From: Butyricicoccus pullicaecorum | GTDB taxonomy: Bacteria; Bacillota; Clostridia; Oscillospirales; Butyricicoccaceae | Direction of reading: 5' to 3' | DNA length: 61,320 bases | NCBI GenBank assembly: GCA_018366195.1 | Contig: JAGZIN010000016.1 | Location: 1-61,320, forward strand | Shown here: piece after piece, positions 1-8,131 of the stretch | Layout: the number at the start of each line of letters is the position of its first letter | Position numbering within the stretch: position 1 is the stretch's first letter | Made by a program: the position numbers and the translations under genes | The notes under the pieces: model-generated | Databases searched by the model: none | Told to the model about the DNA's origin: nothing | The model's input: the letters and a program-made list of their open reading frames with translations, nothing else

Positions 1-69
1 AGTAGTTAAGCTCATTAACGGTGAAAATACTTGGCTGGAGACGGCCCGGGAAAATAACACGGCGCGCAC
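1..69 (+). rRNA. 5S ribosomal RNA, 3' part
   Basis: The first bases read as the 3' half of a 5S rRNA: the GTTAAGCTC segment of the loop B/C arm, then GAAAATACTTGGCTGGAG, then the GGCCCGGGAAAATA arm that pairs back. The 5' half lies outside the window, so this is the end of an rRNA operon. The exact 3' end is estimated from the start of the following terminator. Confidence 0.85.
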
Positions 70-71
70 AT

Positions 72-101
72 AAAGCAGATTCGTAAGAGTCTGCTTTTTT
101 C
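72..101 (+). terminator. Terminator of the rRNA operon
   Basis: AAAGCAGA pairs with TCTGCTTT across a 10-base loop, and the stem runs into a T tract. It lies directly behind the 5S rRNA. Confidence 0.8.
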
Positions 102-144
102 TTTCCTCTTTTGAAACAACTTGATAGATTCAAAGATAGAAATC

Positions 145-180
145 CAAAAATAAAGTCACCATTGTGTGACTTTATTTTTG
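145..180. terminator. Bidirectional terminator
   Basis: A perfect 15-bp stem (145-159 with 166-180) has A-rich and T-rich edges. It overlaps the end of the small minus-strand gene at 172-327 and would also stop read-through from the rRNA operon. Confidence 0.7.
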
Positions 181-327
181 TTTTGGTAAGAAGCGAAGGC
201 AGGAAGGTGAATCGGGTGCCTTGATTTTGATGCGCGGCATCGTACAATGACCGAATACTTTTGTTTTTTGGGCAATGTGTTCTGGACGCATTATAAAATA
301 TTGACATTCTTTACAGCTGGACATCAT
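172..327 (-). CDS. Small Cys-containing protein (51 aa), unknown
   Basis: This 51-residue ORF on the minus strand starts at a double ATG behind AAAGGAAA (330-337) and stops inside a terminator hairpin. The protein has a CxxC pair near the start (CKEC), then two more cysteines (FGHC, SPSC) and is basic, so a small metal-binding or redox protein is possible. The ORF is open further upstream to 438, but that extension has no ribosome site and an AT-rich, non-protein-like composition. I do not recognise the family. It is convergent with the rRNA operon. Confidence 0.5.
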   Translation of the reverse strand: MMSSCKECQYFIMRPEHIAQKTKVFGHCTMPRIKIKAPDSPSCLRFLPKQK

Positions 328-506
328 GCTTTCCTTTGCGTGTATCAAAATTTGTAAATATATTATAGGGTATCGTTCCTTTCCTTGCAAGTAAAAAATA
401 TATCTGCAAAAAATAGATAGGGATTCGTGAAAATACACAATATACTTTTCGTGAGGGCGCTGATATAATAAAATTATAGATTATCAATGAAAGCAAGGGA
501 TGAAAA

Positions 507-1034
507 GTGCTGAATCTAAAGGAGAAACGACCTCAGATTGCACAAATTTTACTAATGGTATTGCTGATGTGTATGCCAATGCTATATTTCGTTCAGAAAT
601 ATGACTATATTCATGGAGAGCTATACACAGCGCAAATGAGTAAAGTTTCCAATCAAATGGGAGAAAAATTGGAGCGGCAGCTGCTTTGGAACAACAGCAA
701 AGATGAAAATAATGGAAGTATGATTTATACAGCGTATTATTATCCGCAGGCACTGTCCTTGGTATGTCATACCACTCCCATACAGAATCAGAGTACACCG
801 CCAACAGTTGCTTATTTGGTTTCGGATCAGGGAACATTGTATCCAGCAGAAATTGCTTGGGACGGTGAATATAATACCACCTTATTGGTATTTGAGGACA
901 TTCCCAAAGAGGCAATTGACAACTTGGCTTATTTGGACGTGATTCCTGAGGAGGAGGGAACGGCGGTTCGTGCAGAATATGACCCCAATATCCAAACACC
1001 AAAGCGTGTGCGCTATCGGCTGCATACGATATAA
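507..1034 (+). CDS. Membrane-anchored protein of unknown function
   Basis: 175 residues. A GTG start at 507 lies 7 bases behind AAGGGA. Residues 1-10 are charged, residues 11-29 form one hydrophobic segment, and the rest is hydrophilic and probably outside the cell. There are no recognisable domains. A TATAAT at 464-469 could be its -10 box, with only a weak -35. It stands alone between the rRNA end and guaB. The opposite-strand ORF over the same bases is Pro/His/Cys-rich and looks like a shadow. Function unknown. Confidence 0.6.
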   Translation: MLNLKEKRPQIAQILLMVLLMCMPMLYFVQKYDYIHGELYTAQMSKVSNQMGEKLERQLLWNNSKDENNGSMIYTAYYYPQALSLVCHTTPIQNQSTPPTVAYLVSDQGTLYPAEIAWDGEYNTTLLVFEDIPKEAIDNLAYLDVIPEEEGTAVRAEYDPNIQTPKRVRYRLHTI

Positions 1035-1141
1035 ATTGTTTATGAGTTGTTTGCGGATAAAATTCATTTGGTCAAATACCCAATGGCGAATTGCATAGCA
1101 GCACTCGATAGGAATTGGTACAAATTGTGACAAAACGCGGG

Positions 1142-1170
1142 TTTACTTTGCTGCTGCAAAACGGTATAAT
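1142..1170 (+). promoter_or_regulatory. Promoter of guaB
   Basis: TTTACT (1142-1147), a 17-base spacer and TATAAT (1165-1170), about 47 bases before the guaB start. Confidence 0.6.
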
Positions 1171-1217
1171 GTTAGATAACATGAAATCAGTTCTGTAAGG
1201 TAAAGGAGAAAGACATT

Positions 1218-2726
1218 ATGGCATACTATTTTTCAGAACCCTCTCGTACATTCAGCGAGTATCTGCTCGTACCGGGATACTCATCAGCGGACTGTATTCC
1301 GGCTAATGTAAGCTTGCGTACACCCATTGTAAAGTTTAAGAAGGGCGAGGAATGCTCTTTGTATGCGAACATTCCGTTGGTATCTGCCATTATGCAGTCT
1401 GTATCAGATGATAAGATGGCGATTGCATTGGCGCGGGAAGGCGGTATTTCCTTTATCTTCGGTTCCCAAACCGTTGAGAGTGAAGCGGCAATGGTAGCAC
1501 GTGTAAAGGCGTATAAAGCTGGTTTCATTGTTTCGGATTCCAATATCAAGCCGAACCAGACATTGGCTGATGTGTTGGCGCTCAAGGAGAAAACAGGACA
1601 TTCTACGGTCGCTGTGACAGAGGACGGCACTGCTACGGGTAAGCTTTTGGGTATCGTGACCAGCCGTGATTATCGTGTTTCTCGTATGTCAACCGATGAA
1701 AAGGTCGAGACCTTTATGACTCCGTTCGACAAGCTTATCACAGCTCCCGCAGATACAACACTAAAGGAAGCAAATAATATCATTTGGGACCATAAGCTCA
1801 ACGCACTTCCGCTTGTTGATGAGAATCAGCGTCTGGTATATATGGTATTCCGGAAAGACTATGACAGTCATAAGGAAAATACTTTGGAGCTTTTGGATAA
1901 GGATAAGCGTTATATTGTAGGTGCAGGTATCAATACCCGTGACTATGAACAACGCGTGCCGGCGCTTGTTGAGGCGGGCGCTGATGTCCTTTGTATCGAC
2001 TCCTCAGAGGGATATTCGGAGTGGCAGTCTCGTACCATTGCTTGGATTCGCGAGCATTATGGTGATACCGTAAAGGTTGGCGCAGGTAATGTTGTAGACC
2101 GTGAGGGATTCCGCTTCCTTGCAGAAGCCGGTGCAGACTTTGTCAAGATTGGCATTGGCGGCGGCTCCATCTGCATTACCCGTGAACAGAAGGGAATTGG
2201 ACGCGGACAGGCAACTGCTGTGATTGAGGTTGCTGCTGCGCGTGATGAATACTATAAGGAAACTGGAATCTATATTCCGATTTGCTCTGATGGCGGTATT
2301 GTGCATGACTATCATGTCACACTGGCGCTTGCAATGGGCGCAGACTTTATTATGCTCGGTCGTTACTTCTCTCGTTTTGATGAGTCCCCAACCAATAAGG
2401 TAAATATTGGCGGAACTTTCATGAAAGAGTATTGGGGAGAAGGTTCCGCACGTGCACGCAATTGGCAGCGTTATGACCTCGGAGGAGCAAAGAAACTCTC
2501 CTTTGAGGAGGGGGTCGATTCTTATGTGCCATACGCGGGCTCCCTCAAGGATAATGTAACATTGACACTCAATAAGGTACGTTCTACCATGTGCAATTGT
2601 GGTGCGTTGACCATTGCAGAATTGCAGGCAAAGGCAAAAATTACTTTGGTTTCTGCAACCTCAATTGTAGAGGGCGGCGCTCATGATGTCGTGCTCAAGG
2701 ATTCAGCGGTATCTTCGCATAAGTAA
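1218..2726 (+). CDS. guaB: IMP dehydrogenase, Tritrichomonas-type
   Basis: Oxidises IMP to XMP with NAD+, the committed step to GMP, in the cytosol. 502 residues: a TIM-barrel dehydrogenase domain with a CBS pair inserted at roughly 95-220. The catalytic Cys is codon 319 in GSICITR, and the flap Arg-Tyr is codons 418-419 in WQRYDLGG. Length, Cys319 and Arg418 all coincide with the Tritrichomonas foetus enzyme, and the loop GGGSICITREQKGIGRGQ is the T. foetus form rather than the GPGSICTTR of common bacterial IMPDH. AAGGAG lies 8 bases before the ATG. Transcribed alone, from its own promoter to a strong terminator. Confidence 0.97.
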   Translation: MAYYFSEPSRTFSEYLLVPGYSSADCIPANVSLRTPIVKFKKGEECSLYANIPLVSAIMQSVSDDKMAIALAREGGISFIFGSQTVESEAAMVARVKAYKAGFIVSDSNIKPNQTLADVLALKEKTGHSTVAVTEDGTATGKLLGIVTSRDYRVSRMSTDEKVETFMTPFDKLITAPADTTLKEANNIIWDHKLNALPLVDENQRLVYMVFRKDYDSHKENTLELLDKDKRYIVGAGINTRDYEQRVPALVEAGADVLCIDSSEGYSEWQSRTIAWIREHYGDTVKVGAGNVVDREGFRFLAEAGADFVKIGIGGGSICITREQKGIGRGQATAVIEVAAARDEYYKETGIYIPICSDGGIVHDYHVTLALAMGADFIMLGRYFSRFDESPTNKVNIGGTFMKEYWGEGSARARNWQRYDLGGAKKLSFEEGVDSYVPYAGSLKDNVTLTLNKVRSTMCNCGALTIAELQAKAKITLVSATSIVEGGAHDVVLKDSAVSSHK

Positions 2727-2740
2727 AATCTGCATATAGA

Positions 2741-2767
2741 AAAGCCCTCCGCATTGCGGAGGGCTTT
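2741..2767 (+). terminator. Terminator of guaB
   Basis: AAAGCCCTCCGC pairs with GCGGAGGGCTTT across a 3-base loop. The T tract is short. Confidence 0.8.
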
Positions 2768-2855
2768 GTACATCAGGAATCGGCGTTTGCCGTAGAAGAC
2801 AGGCGGAAAAGTATTACAAGTATCCGGTCAGGTGAAACGACAAGATGGGGGTTCT

Positions 2856-4133
2856 ATGAAAAAAATAGCAGAATGGAGAAAAAAACTACTTCGGACAGCA
2901 AACCATGCTTCTCTGATACCCATACAAAACATCTGCACATTTATGCGGTGGATTTTTTTCGCTTGTATGATTGGTGTTGTGGTTGGAGGGGTTGGCGCAG
3001 GCTTTCATCATGCCATTGTCGGGGTTACTGCTTTTCGTGCGGAACACCCATGGATTCTATTCGGACTGCCCTTTGCCGGTCTGCTCATTGTGTGGTTATA
3101 CCAGATTTCAGATATGTCCCGCGATCAGGGAACCAATCTCGTCATCATTTCTGTACGTGATAATGCACCATTGCGCCTGCGCACTGCACCGCTTATTATC
3201 ATAACAACCATCTTGACACACTTGTTCGGCGGTTCCTCAGGACGTGAAGGAGCTGCGCTGCAGTTGGGAAGCTCAATTTCTGCGTCGGTTGGCAGACTCA
3301 TGCATTTAGATGACAAAGATGAGCGTATTATCAAAATGTGTGGAATGGCGGCGGGATTTGCTGCATTGTTTGGAACACCTCTTACGGCTGCGGTTTTTGC
3401 GATGGAGGTGGTAAGCGTTGGCGTGATGTATTATGCGGCAATCGTTCCCTGCTTGTTATCAGCATTGATTGCCATGATGACCGCGAATGCCCTAGGGGGA
3501 CATGCAGAGGCTTTTTCCATTGCAGCTGTATTACAAATTACACCGCTCGCGTTGGTGAAAGTGATTGTACTGGGAATATTGTGTGCGCTGGTTGCCATAT
3601 TGTTTTGTGAGATTTTTCACGTAGTACACTATTTTTATGCAAAATATTTACCAAATCTATATATACGAGCGGCTGTTGGTGGGTGTATTATGATGATAGC
3701 CGGTTTTCTGCTGGGGCAGGATTACATGGGAGCAGGAATGGAGGTCATTACCAGAGCTTTTGCCGGACATGCGCGTCCGGCAGCCTTTCTCATTAAGATT
3801 CTATTGACTGCAATCACATTGGGAGCTGGCTTTAAGGGTGGGGAAATTGTTCCTGCATTATTTGCTGGTGCAACATTTGGAGCATTTTATGGAAGTTTGT
3901 TCGGGATTCCCACCTCATTTGCGGCAGGAATTGGTTTGTCTGCGGTGTTTTGCGGAGTTACAAACTGTCCCTTGACCTCGGTTTTGCTTGCGTATGAGCT
4001 TTTTGGCGGGGAGGGACTTCCGCTGATTGCGCTTGCTTGTGCAGTCGCTTATATGCTTTCTGGATATTCGGGGCTATATCACGCGCAAAAAATATTATAC
4101 TCTAAAATGCGTCCGGAATATATTGCGCGATAG
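2856..4133 (+). CDS. ClC-family anion channel or antiporter
   Basis: 425 residues with about ten hydrophobic segments. The pore motif GSSGREGAALQLG (ClC consensus GREGP) keeps the gating Glu but has Ala for Pro. The third motif appears as GAGFKGGEIVPALFAGA, and FAME carries a conserved Glu. The usual GSGIP is not seen; the matching place reads DQGTNLVI. So it may not prefer chloride. A start at ATG 2856 is taken because GGGGG precedes it; GTG 2832 would add eight residues but has no ribosome site. There is no CBS tail. It lies between guaB and a MATE gene and appears to be a single-gene unit. Confidence 0.85.
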   Translation: MKKIAEWRKKLLRTANHASLIPIQNICTFMRWIFFACMIGVVVGGVGAGFHHAIVGVTAFRAEHPWILFGLPFAGLLIVWLYQISDMSRDQGTNLVIISVRDNAPLRLRTAPLIIITTILTHLFGGSSGREGAALQLGSSISASVGRLMHLDDKDERIIKMCGMAAGFAALFGTPLTAAVFAMEVVSVGVMYYAAIVPCLLSALIAMMTANALGGHAEAFSIAAVLQITPLALVKVIVLGILCALVAILFCEIFHVVHYFYAKYLPNLYIRAAVGGCIMMIAGFLLGQDYMGAGMEVITRAFAGHARPAAFLIKILLTAITLGAGFKGGEIVPALFAGATFGAFYGSLFGIPTSFAAGIGLSAVFCGVTNCPLTSVLLAYELFGGEGLPLIALACAVAYMLSGYSGLYHAQKILYSKMRPEYIAR

Positions 4134-4194
4134 ATTTTTTTTCTAGGTATCGAAAAGAAAGAGAAAAAATCACCGGATTTGTTGAAATATGGCA

Positions 4195-4223
4195 TTGCAA
4201 AGCATTTTTATATCAGGTAAAAT
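4195..4223 (+). promoter_or_regulatory. Promoter of the MATE-plsC pair
   Basis: TTGCAA (4195-4200), a 17-base spacer and TAAAAT (4218-4223), about 64 bases before the chosen MATE start. Confidence 0.6.
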
Positions 4224-4286
4224 ATAGATTGGTTTTCTGCTCATGGGAGAAGATGAGCAAGATTGATAGAAGAAAGAAGGATTTTT

Positions 4287-5678
4287 TTGCAGGCACAACA
4301 AAAAATGGGAACAATGCGCATGGCGCCGCTGATTTGGAGTATGTCCGTTCCGGCGATTATTTCCATGCTGATTAATGCGCTCTACAATATCGTAGACAGT
4401 GCGTTTGTTGCACGTTATTCCGCAGATGCATTGACTGCCGTTTCTCTCGTCTTTCCATTGCAGCAGCTGGTGATTGCGGTAGCAGTGGGTTCTGGTGTTG
4501 GTGTAAATTCACTGATGTCACGCTGTCTGGGCGGCAAGGAAAACGAACGCGCCGAGCAAGCGGCAGAGCATGGTTTGGGGCTGTCGATTTTTTGCGGGAT
4601 TATATTTGTTCTGGTTGCTCTGTTTGGAAGCCGTCCATTTTTGGCAGGTTTTACAAATAATGCAAATGTATTGGAACAAGCCGTACAGTATTCTTATATT
4701 TCAGTTGGATTCAGCGCATTTTTAATCGTGTATATTATGTGCGAGAAGATTCAGCAGGCAACCGGAAATATGATTGTGCCTATGTTTCAGGGGCTGATTG
4801 GCTCAATTGTTAATATTATTTTAGACCCATTGCTGATTTTTGGCATTGGTCCGTTTCCGGAGCTTGGGATACAGGGAGCAGCAATCGCTACGGTTTTGGG
4901 ACAGATTGCTGCCATGCTCATTGGGATTTGGGGTGTATTTTTTCATCAAAAGGTGCTGAAAATACGCTTTTTTGGCTGGAAAATCAAGCTGAGTATGCTC
5001 AAAGAGATTTATCAGGTCGGATTTCCAGGGATTATCATGCAAAGTATCGCTTCCGTTTTGACCGCGGGAATGAATATTATTTTGATTCAGTTTTCAGAGG
5101 CTGCTGTTACCGTTTTGGGTATTTATTTTAAGCTGCAAACCTTTGTATTTATGCCCGTGTTCGGACTCAATCAAGGGGCACTTCCGGTTATGGGATACAA
5201 TTTTGGTGCAAGAAATCGGGAACGGCTCATGAGTGCATATCGGGTTGCAGCGTCTTATGCATTCATGATTATGGTTGTGGGGACGGTTGTTTTCCAGATG
5301 TTCCCAGAACAGATGATTGGAATTTTTGCAGACCCCAATAATCCGGAGGCAACAGCCACTTTGGTAGAGCTTGGTGTGCCTGCGCTGCGCATCATCAGTC
5401 TTTCCTTTGTGTTCGCAAGCTTTGGTATTATGAATTCTACCATGTTTCAGGCGATTGGGCATGGCATGGCTTCGCTTGTGGTGTCGGTATTCCGGCAGCT
5501 TTTGGGAATTTTGCCGGTTGCGATATTGCTGGCAAAGCTGTTTGGCTTGACAGCAGTTTGGTATGCGTTCCCAATTGCAGAAGCAGTTGCTCTCGTGTTA
5601 TCATTCATTGTGCTCCTGCAAATTGATAAAAAGCAGCTGCGTAAAATGGAGCCGTCTAAAGAGGATACACCTCTATGA
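4287..5678 (+). CDS. MATE-family efflux transporter
   Basis: 463 residues with twelve hydrophobic segments in two halves, each opening with the MatE pattern (PLIWSMSVPAIISML; YQVGFPGIIMQS). Family members export cationic drugs or metabolites with H+ or Na+. The TTG at 4287 is chosen because AAGAAGG lies 6 bases upstream; an upstream TTG at 4263 has none. The stop overlaps the ATG of the acyltransferase gene (ATGA), so the two are translationally coupled. The substrate cannot be read from the sequence. Confidence 0.9.
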   Translation: MQAQQKMGTMRMAPLIWSMSVPAIISMLINALYNIVDSAFVARYSADALTAVSLVFPLQQLVIAVAVGSGVGVNSLMSRCLGGKENERAEQAAEHGLGLSIFCGIIFVLVALFGSRPFLAGFTNNANVLEQAVQYSYISVGFSAFLIVYIMCEKIQQATGNMIVPMFQGLIGSIVNIILDPLLIFGIGPFPELGIQGAAIATVLGQIAAMLIGIWGVFFHQKVLKIRFFGWKIKLSMLKEIYQVGFPGIIMQSIASVLTAGMNIILIQFSEAAVTVLGIYFKLQTFVFMPVFGLNQGALPVMGYNFGARNRERLMSAYRVAASYAFMIMVVGTVVFQMFPEQMIGIFADPNNPEATATLVELGVPALRIISLSFVFASFGIMNSTMFQAIGHGMASLVVSVFRQLLGILPVAILLAKLFGLTAVWYAFPIAEAVALVLSFIVLLQIDKKQLRKMEPSKEDTPL

Positions 5679-6382
5679 GAACGATTCTTTGGTTTATTTA
5701 TTTTTGGGCATATATCCTGCTGAGCCTGCCAGTCAGTGCATATATTTGGGTGCTGGAAAAACGCGGGCTTCATGAAAGAGCGGACCGAGAGGTGCAGGGC
5801 ATGGTCGAACGCTGGGCGCATCGCCTCATGCGTCTTGCCGGTGTCACGGTGCATATTACGGGGCAAGAAAATTTACCGCAGGAAGCGGCTGTATATGTCG
5901 CAAATCATCAAGGGTATTTTGATATTCCCATTATGCTGACATCGCTCAGAGAACCGCATGGCTTGGTCGCGAAAAAAGAAATCAATCGTCTGCCGGGAGT
6001 CCGTGCATGGATGCGGCATTTACACTGCCTGTTTGTAGACAGGTCTTCTCCGCGTGCAGGTGCACAGGTGATTTTGGACGGGGAAAAGCTTTTGAAAAGT
6101 GGTCGAAGTGTAACAATCTTTCCGGAAGGAACGCGCTCCCGAGGTGGAGCAATGCACCCATTTAAGGCGGGCGCTTTTCGTATTGCAGCACGTGCCGAGG
6201 TTCCGATTGTGCCAGTTACCATTGATGGTTCATACCGTATTATGGAAGCAAATCATTTTTGGATTCACCCGGGCGAGATTTCTGTTACAATCCATCCAGC
6301 CATTGAAACCAAAGGCATGTCCCGTGATGCGCTCAAGGCATTGCCGGAACAGGTCAAGGATATTATTGTATCTGTGTTATAG
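5675..6382 (+). CDS. plsC: 1-acyl-sn-glycerol-3-phosphate acyltransferase
   Basis: Makes phosphatidic acid from lysophosphatidic acid at the membrane. 235 residues: one N-terminal hydrophobic segment (about 5-25), the acyltransferase motif NHQGYFD (NHxxxxD) near 75, and FPEGTRSR near 150, which binds the glycerol phosphate. Length and both motifs are typical of PlsC. It overlaps the MATE gene by four bases. No reason for pairing with an exporter is evident beyond co-transcription. Confidence 0.92.
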   Translation: MRTILWFIYFWAYILLSLPVSAYIWVLEKRGLHERADREVQGMVERWAHRLMRLAGVTVHITGQENLPQEAAVYVANHQGYFDIPIMLTSLREPHGLVAKKEINRLPGVRAWMRHLHCLFVDRSSPRAGAQVILDGEKLLKSGRSVTIFPEGTRSRGGAMHPFKAGAFRIAARAEVPIVPVTIDGSYRIMEANHFWIHPGEISVTIHPAIETKGMSRDALKALPEQVKDIIVSVL

Positions 6383-6495
6383 AGGCATCGCGTACTTGGG
6401 CGTTCTTAGTGTAAAATTGGATTCGTTCGTGATGCTTTGGGGTACAAGGTGCATGAAAAAATCCAAGGCACATGTCCTTGGAGCTTGAAAAGTGG

Positions 6496-6537
6496 AAGTC
6501 GCTGTGTTCTGAACGAAAAGGACACAGCGACTTTTTA
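6496..6537. terminator. Terminator between plsC and bioY
   Basis: AAGTCGCTGTGT pairs with ACACAGCGACTT, followed by TTTATATTTT on the plus strand. It serves plsC and, in reverse, the convergent bioY. A second smaller hairpin (CCAAGG/CCTTGG) lies just upstream at 6462-6481. Confidence 0.75.
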
Positions 6538-6550
6538 TATTTTGTTGGTT

Positions 6551-7081
6551 TTAGATTTTTTGATGCAGATGAAATACAGGCAGCAAACGCTTGCACAGTA
6601 TGGAAGCGGTAAGGATTTTGAGTGCATCACCTGGAAGGAAAGGAAGCACACATAGGGTCAGTGCGTGAGACAGTGTGCTTGCAGTTTGCACCATAAACCA
6701 CACAGTACCCAAAGCATAACACAGACTGAGTCCGCAGGTCATGGAGAGCACCAGTCCACCGCGAAATGTCCAACGCTCTGCGAACAGACCAACCACGAGA
6801 GCGGCGAGCACATAACCCACGAGATAGCCGCCGGTGGGTCCAAGCAGCACCTGTGCGCCGCCGCGAAATCCGGAAAACACGGGGATTCCACATAAACCCA
6901 GTGCAAGATAGATGAGCTGTGATGCCATGCCCCATCGCGCACCGAGCAGGGCGCCGGAGAGAAAAACCGAGCAGGTAGCAAGATTGAGGGGAATCAGCCA
7001 AGGGGTAGGGATTGCGATTTGGGAGAAAACAGCGGTCAGTGCAGCAAAGAGTGCTGTGGTGATGAGGGGACGTGCGTGCAT
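6551..7081 (-). CDS. bioY: Biotin transporter S component BioY
   Basis: 176 residues, about six hydrophobic segments, with the BioY patterns IPLNLATCSVFLSGALLG and GPTGGYLVGY. This is the substrate-binding subunit of an ECF transporter for biotin; the energy module is not nearby. ATG 7081 is chosen because GGAGGT (7090-7095) lies 8 bases ahead; the in-frame TTG five codons upstream overlaps that ribosome site. The gene stands alone and diverges from luxS. I looked for a BirA operator upstream and saw none. Confidence 0.93.
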   Translation of the reverse strand: MHARPLITTALFAALTAVFSQIAIPTPWLIPLNLATCSVFLSGALLGARWGMASQLIYLALGLCGIPVFSGFRGGAQVLLGPTGGYLVGYVLAALVVGLFAERWTFRGGLVLSMTCGLSLCYALGTVWFMVQTASTLSHALTLCVLPFLPGDALKILTASILCKRLLPVFHLHQKI

Positions 7082-7153
7082 AGAAGATACCTCCAAAACA
7101 AAACTACGAATTAGTCATATCATATCAGAAGAACGATGTCAAGAAAAAACAGA

Positions 7154-7182
7154 TTGTCATTTGATTTGCATGGCGGTATAAT
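7154..7182 (+). promoter_or_regulatory. Promoter of luxS
   Basis: TTGTCA (7154-7159), a 17-base spacer and TATAAT (7177-7182), 32 bases before the luxS start. Confidence 0.75.
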
Positions 7183-7214
7183 AAGAAGAAGAAAACAAAA
7201 GGAGAGGATTTATC

Positions 7215-7676
7215 ATGAAGCGAATTGCAAGTTTTGAGGTCAATCATGACCTGCTGACACCGGGCATGTATACCTCCCGTGTGGACGGCGATATCACCAC
7301 CTATGATGTGCGTATGGTAACACCCAATGGGGGTGTTTACTTGGAGCCGGCGGCTTCCCATACCTTCGAGCATTTGTTTGCGACTTATGTGCGCAACTCT
7401 AAGTTTGCAGAGCACATTATCTATGCAGGTCCAATGGGCTGCCAAACCGGATTCTATTTTCTGGTCAGAGATTTAGAGCCAACAGATGCCATTCGTTTGG
7501 TTAAGGAAACCATGGATTTTGTGGCGGCATTTTCAGACCATCAGATTCCGGGGGTTAGCCGAATCGAGTGCGGCAACTATCTGCTGCACGATTTGGAGGG
7601 CGCAAAGAAAATTGCACGCAGCATGCAGCCAGTACTTCAGGACTGGACGCCGGAGGATTTGATTTATAAAAAATAA
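7215..7676 (+). CDS. luxS: S-ribosylhomocysteine lyase
   Basis: Splits S-ribosylhomocysteine into homocysteine and DPD, the precursor of autoinducer-2, as part of the activated methyl cycle. 153 residues, normal for LuxS. The metal ligands are His49 and His53 (HTFEH) and Cys119 (ECGNY), with the catalytic Cys76 in MGCQTGF. AAGGAGAGG precedes the ATG. Single-gene unit with its own promoter. No pfs gene is adjacent. Confidence 0.96.
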   Translation: MKRIASFEVNHDLLTPGMYTSRVDGDITTYDVRMVTPNGGVYLEPAASHTFEHLFATYVRNSKFAEHIIYAGPMGCQTGFYFLVRDLEPTDAIRLVKETMDFVAAFSDHQIPGVSRIECGNYLLHDLEGAKKIARSMQPVLQDWTPEDLIYKK

Positions 7677-7699
7677 TTTTAAGAAAATTAAAATAAAGC

Positions 7700-7728
7700 T
7701 TGCAATCTCCTGAAACTCGTGTTATCAT
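7700..7728 (+). promoter_or_regulatory. Promoter of rpmE
   Basis: TTGCAA (7700-7705), a 17-base spacer and TATCAT (7723-7728). Confidence 0.65.
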
Positions 7729-7771
7729 ATTAGTACGACTGTAAGGCATAACCGGAAAGAGGTGAAACAAC

Positions 7772-7975
7772 ATGAAGCAGGGAATCCATCCCGATTATAA
7801 GCAGACGACCATTCGTTGCGCTTGCGGCAATGTCATCGAGACTGGCTCTACTAAGGAGAATATCGTAGTTGACGTTTGTTCGAAGTGTCACCCGTTCTTC
7901 ACCGGTAAGCAGAAGCTGGTAGATACCGGCGGACGTGTTGATCGCTTTAAGAAGCGTTTCAATCTGGACAAGTAA
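7772..7975 (+). CDS. rpmE: 50S ribosomal protein L31, zinc-binding type
   Basis: 67 residues with the L31 start (MKQGIHPDY). Two Cys pairs (CAC near 16-18, CSKC near 36-39) mark the zinc-containing form, as opposed to the Cys-free paralogue used under zinc limitation. AAAGAGGTG precedes the ATG. It has its own promoter and terminator and lies ahead of hflX. Confidence 0.97.
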   Translation: MKQGIHPDYKQTTIRCACGNVIETGSTKENIVVDVCSKCHPFFTGKQKLVDTGGRVDRFKKRFNLDK

Positions 7976-7978
7976 GAT

Positions 7979-8015
7979 GAAACCATCGAAGGTCACTTCG
8001 ATGGTTTTTCTTTTC
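7979..8015 (+). terminator. Terminator of rpmE
   Basis: AACCATCGAAG pairs with CTTCGATGGTT over a GTCA loop, followed by a T-rich tail. Confidence 0.85.
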
Positions 8016-8131
8016 TTAGGGTTGTAAGGTTCACTTTCTTGCATTTTTGGCGGGAAATATTGCCAAATGTAAGAGTTTGTTCCTTTGATATCAGACTCGA
8101 TAGGCATACGATAAAGGAGGCGAATCATACG

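Noticed and set aside
484..1002. 172-residue ORF on the minus strand
   Set aside because: Pro/His/Cys-rich and without ribosome site; the plus-strand gene at 507 has a better start and a membrane anchor.
2768..2831. Fluoride (crcB) riboswitch before the ClC gene
   Set aside because: A small CGGC/GCCG hairpin is present, but the fluoride riboswitch core and pseudoknot pattern are not.
7082..7153. BirA operator before bioY
   Set aside because: No TTGTTAAC-type inverted repeat is present.
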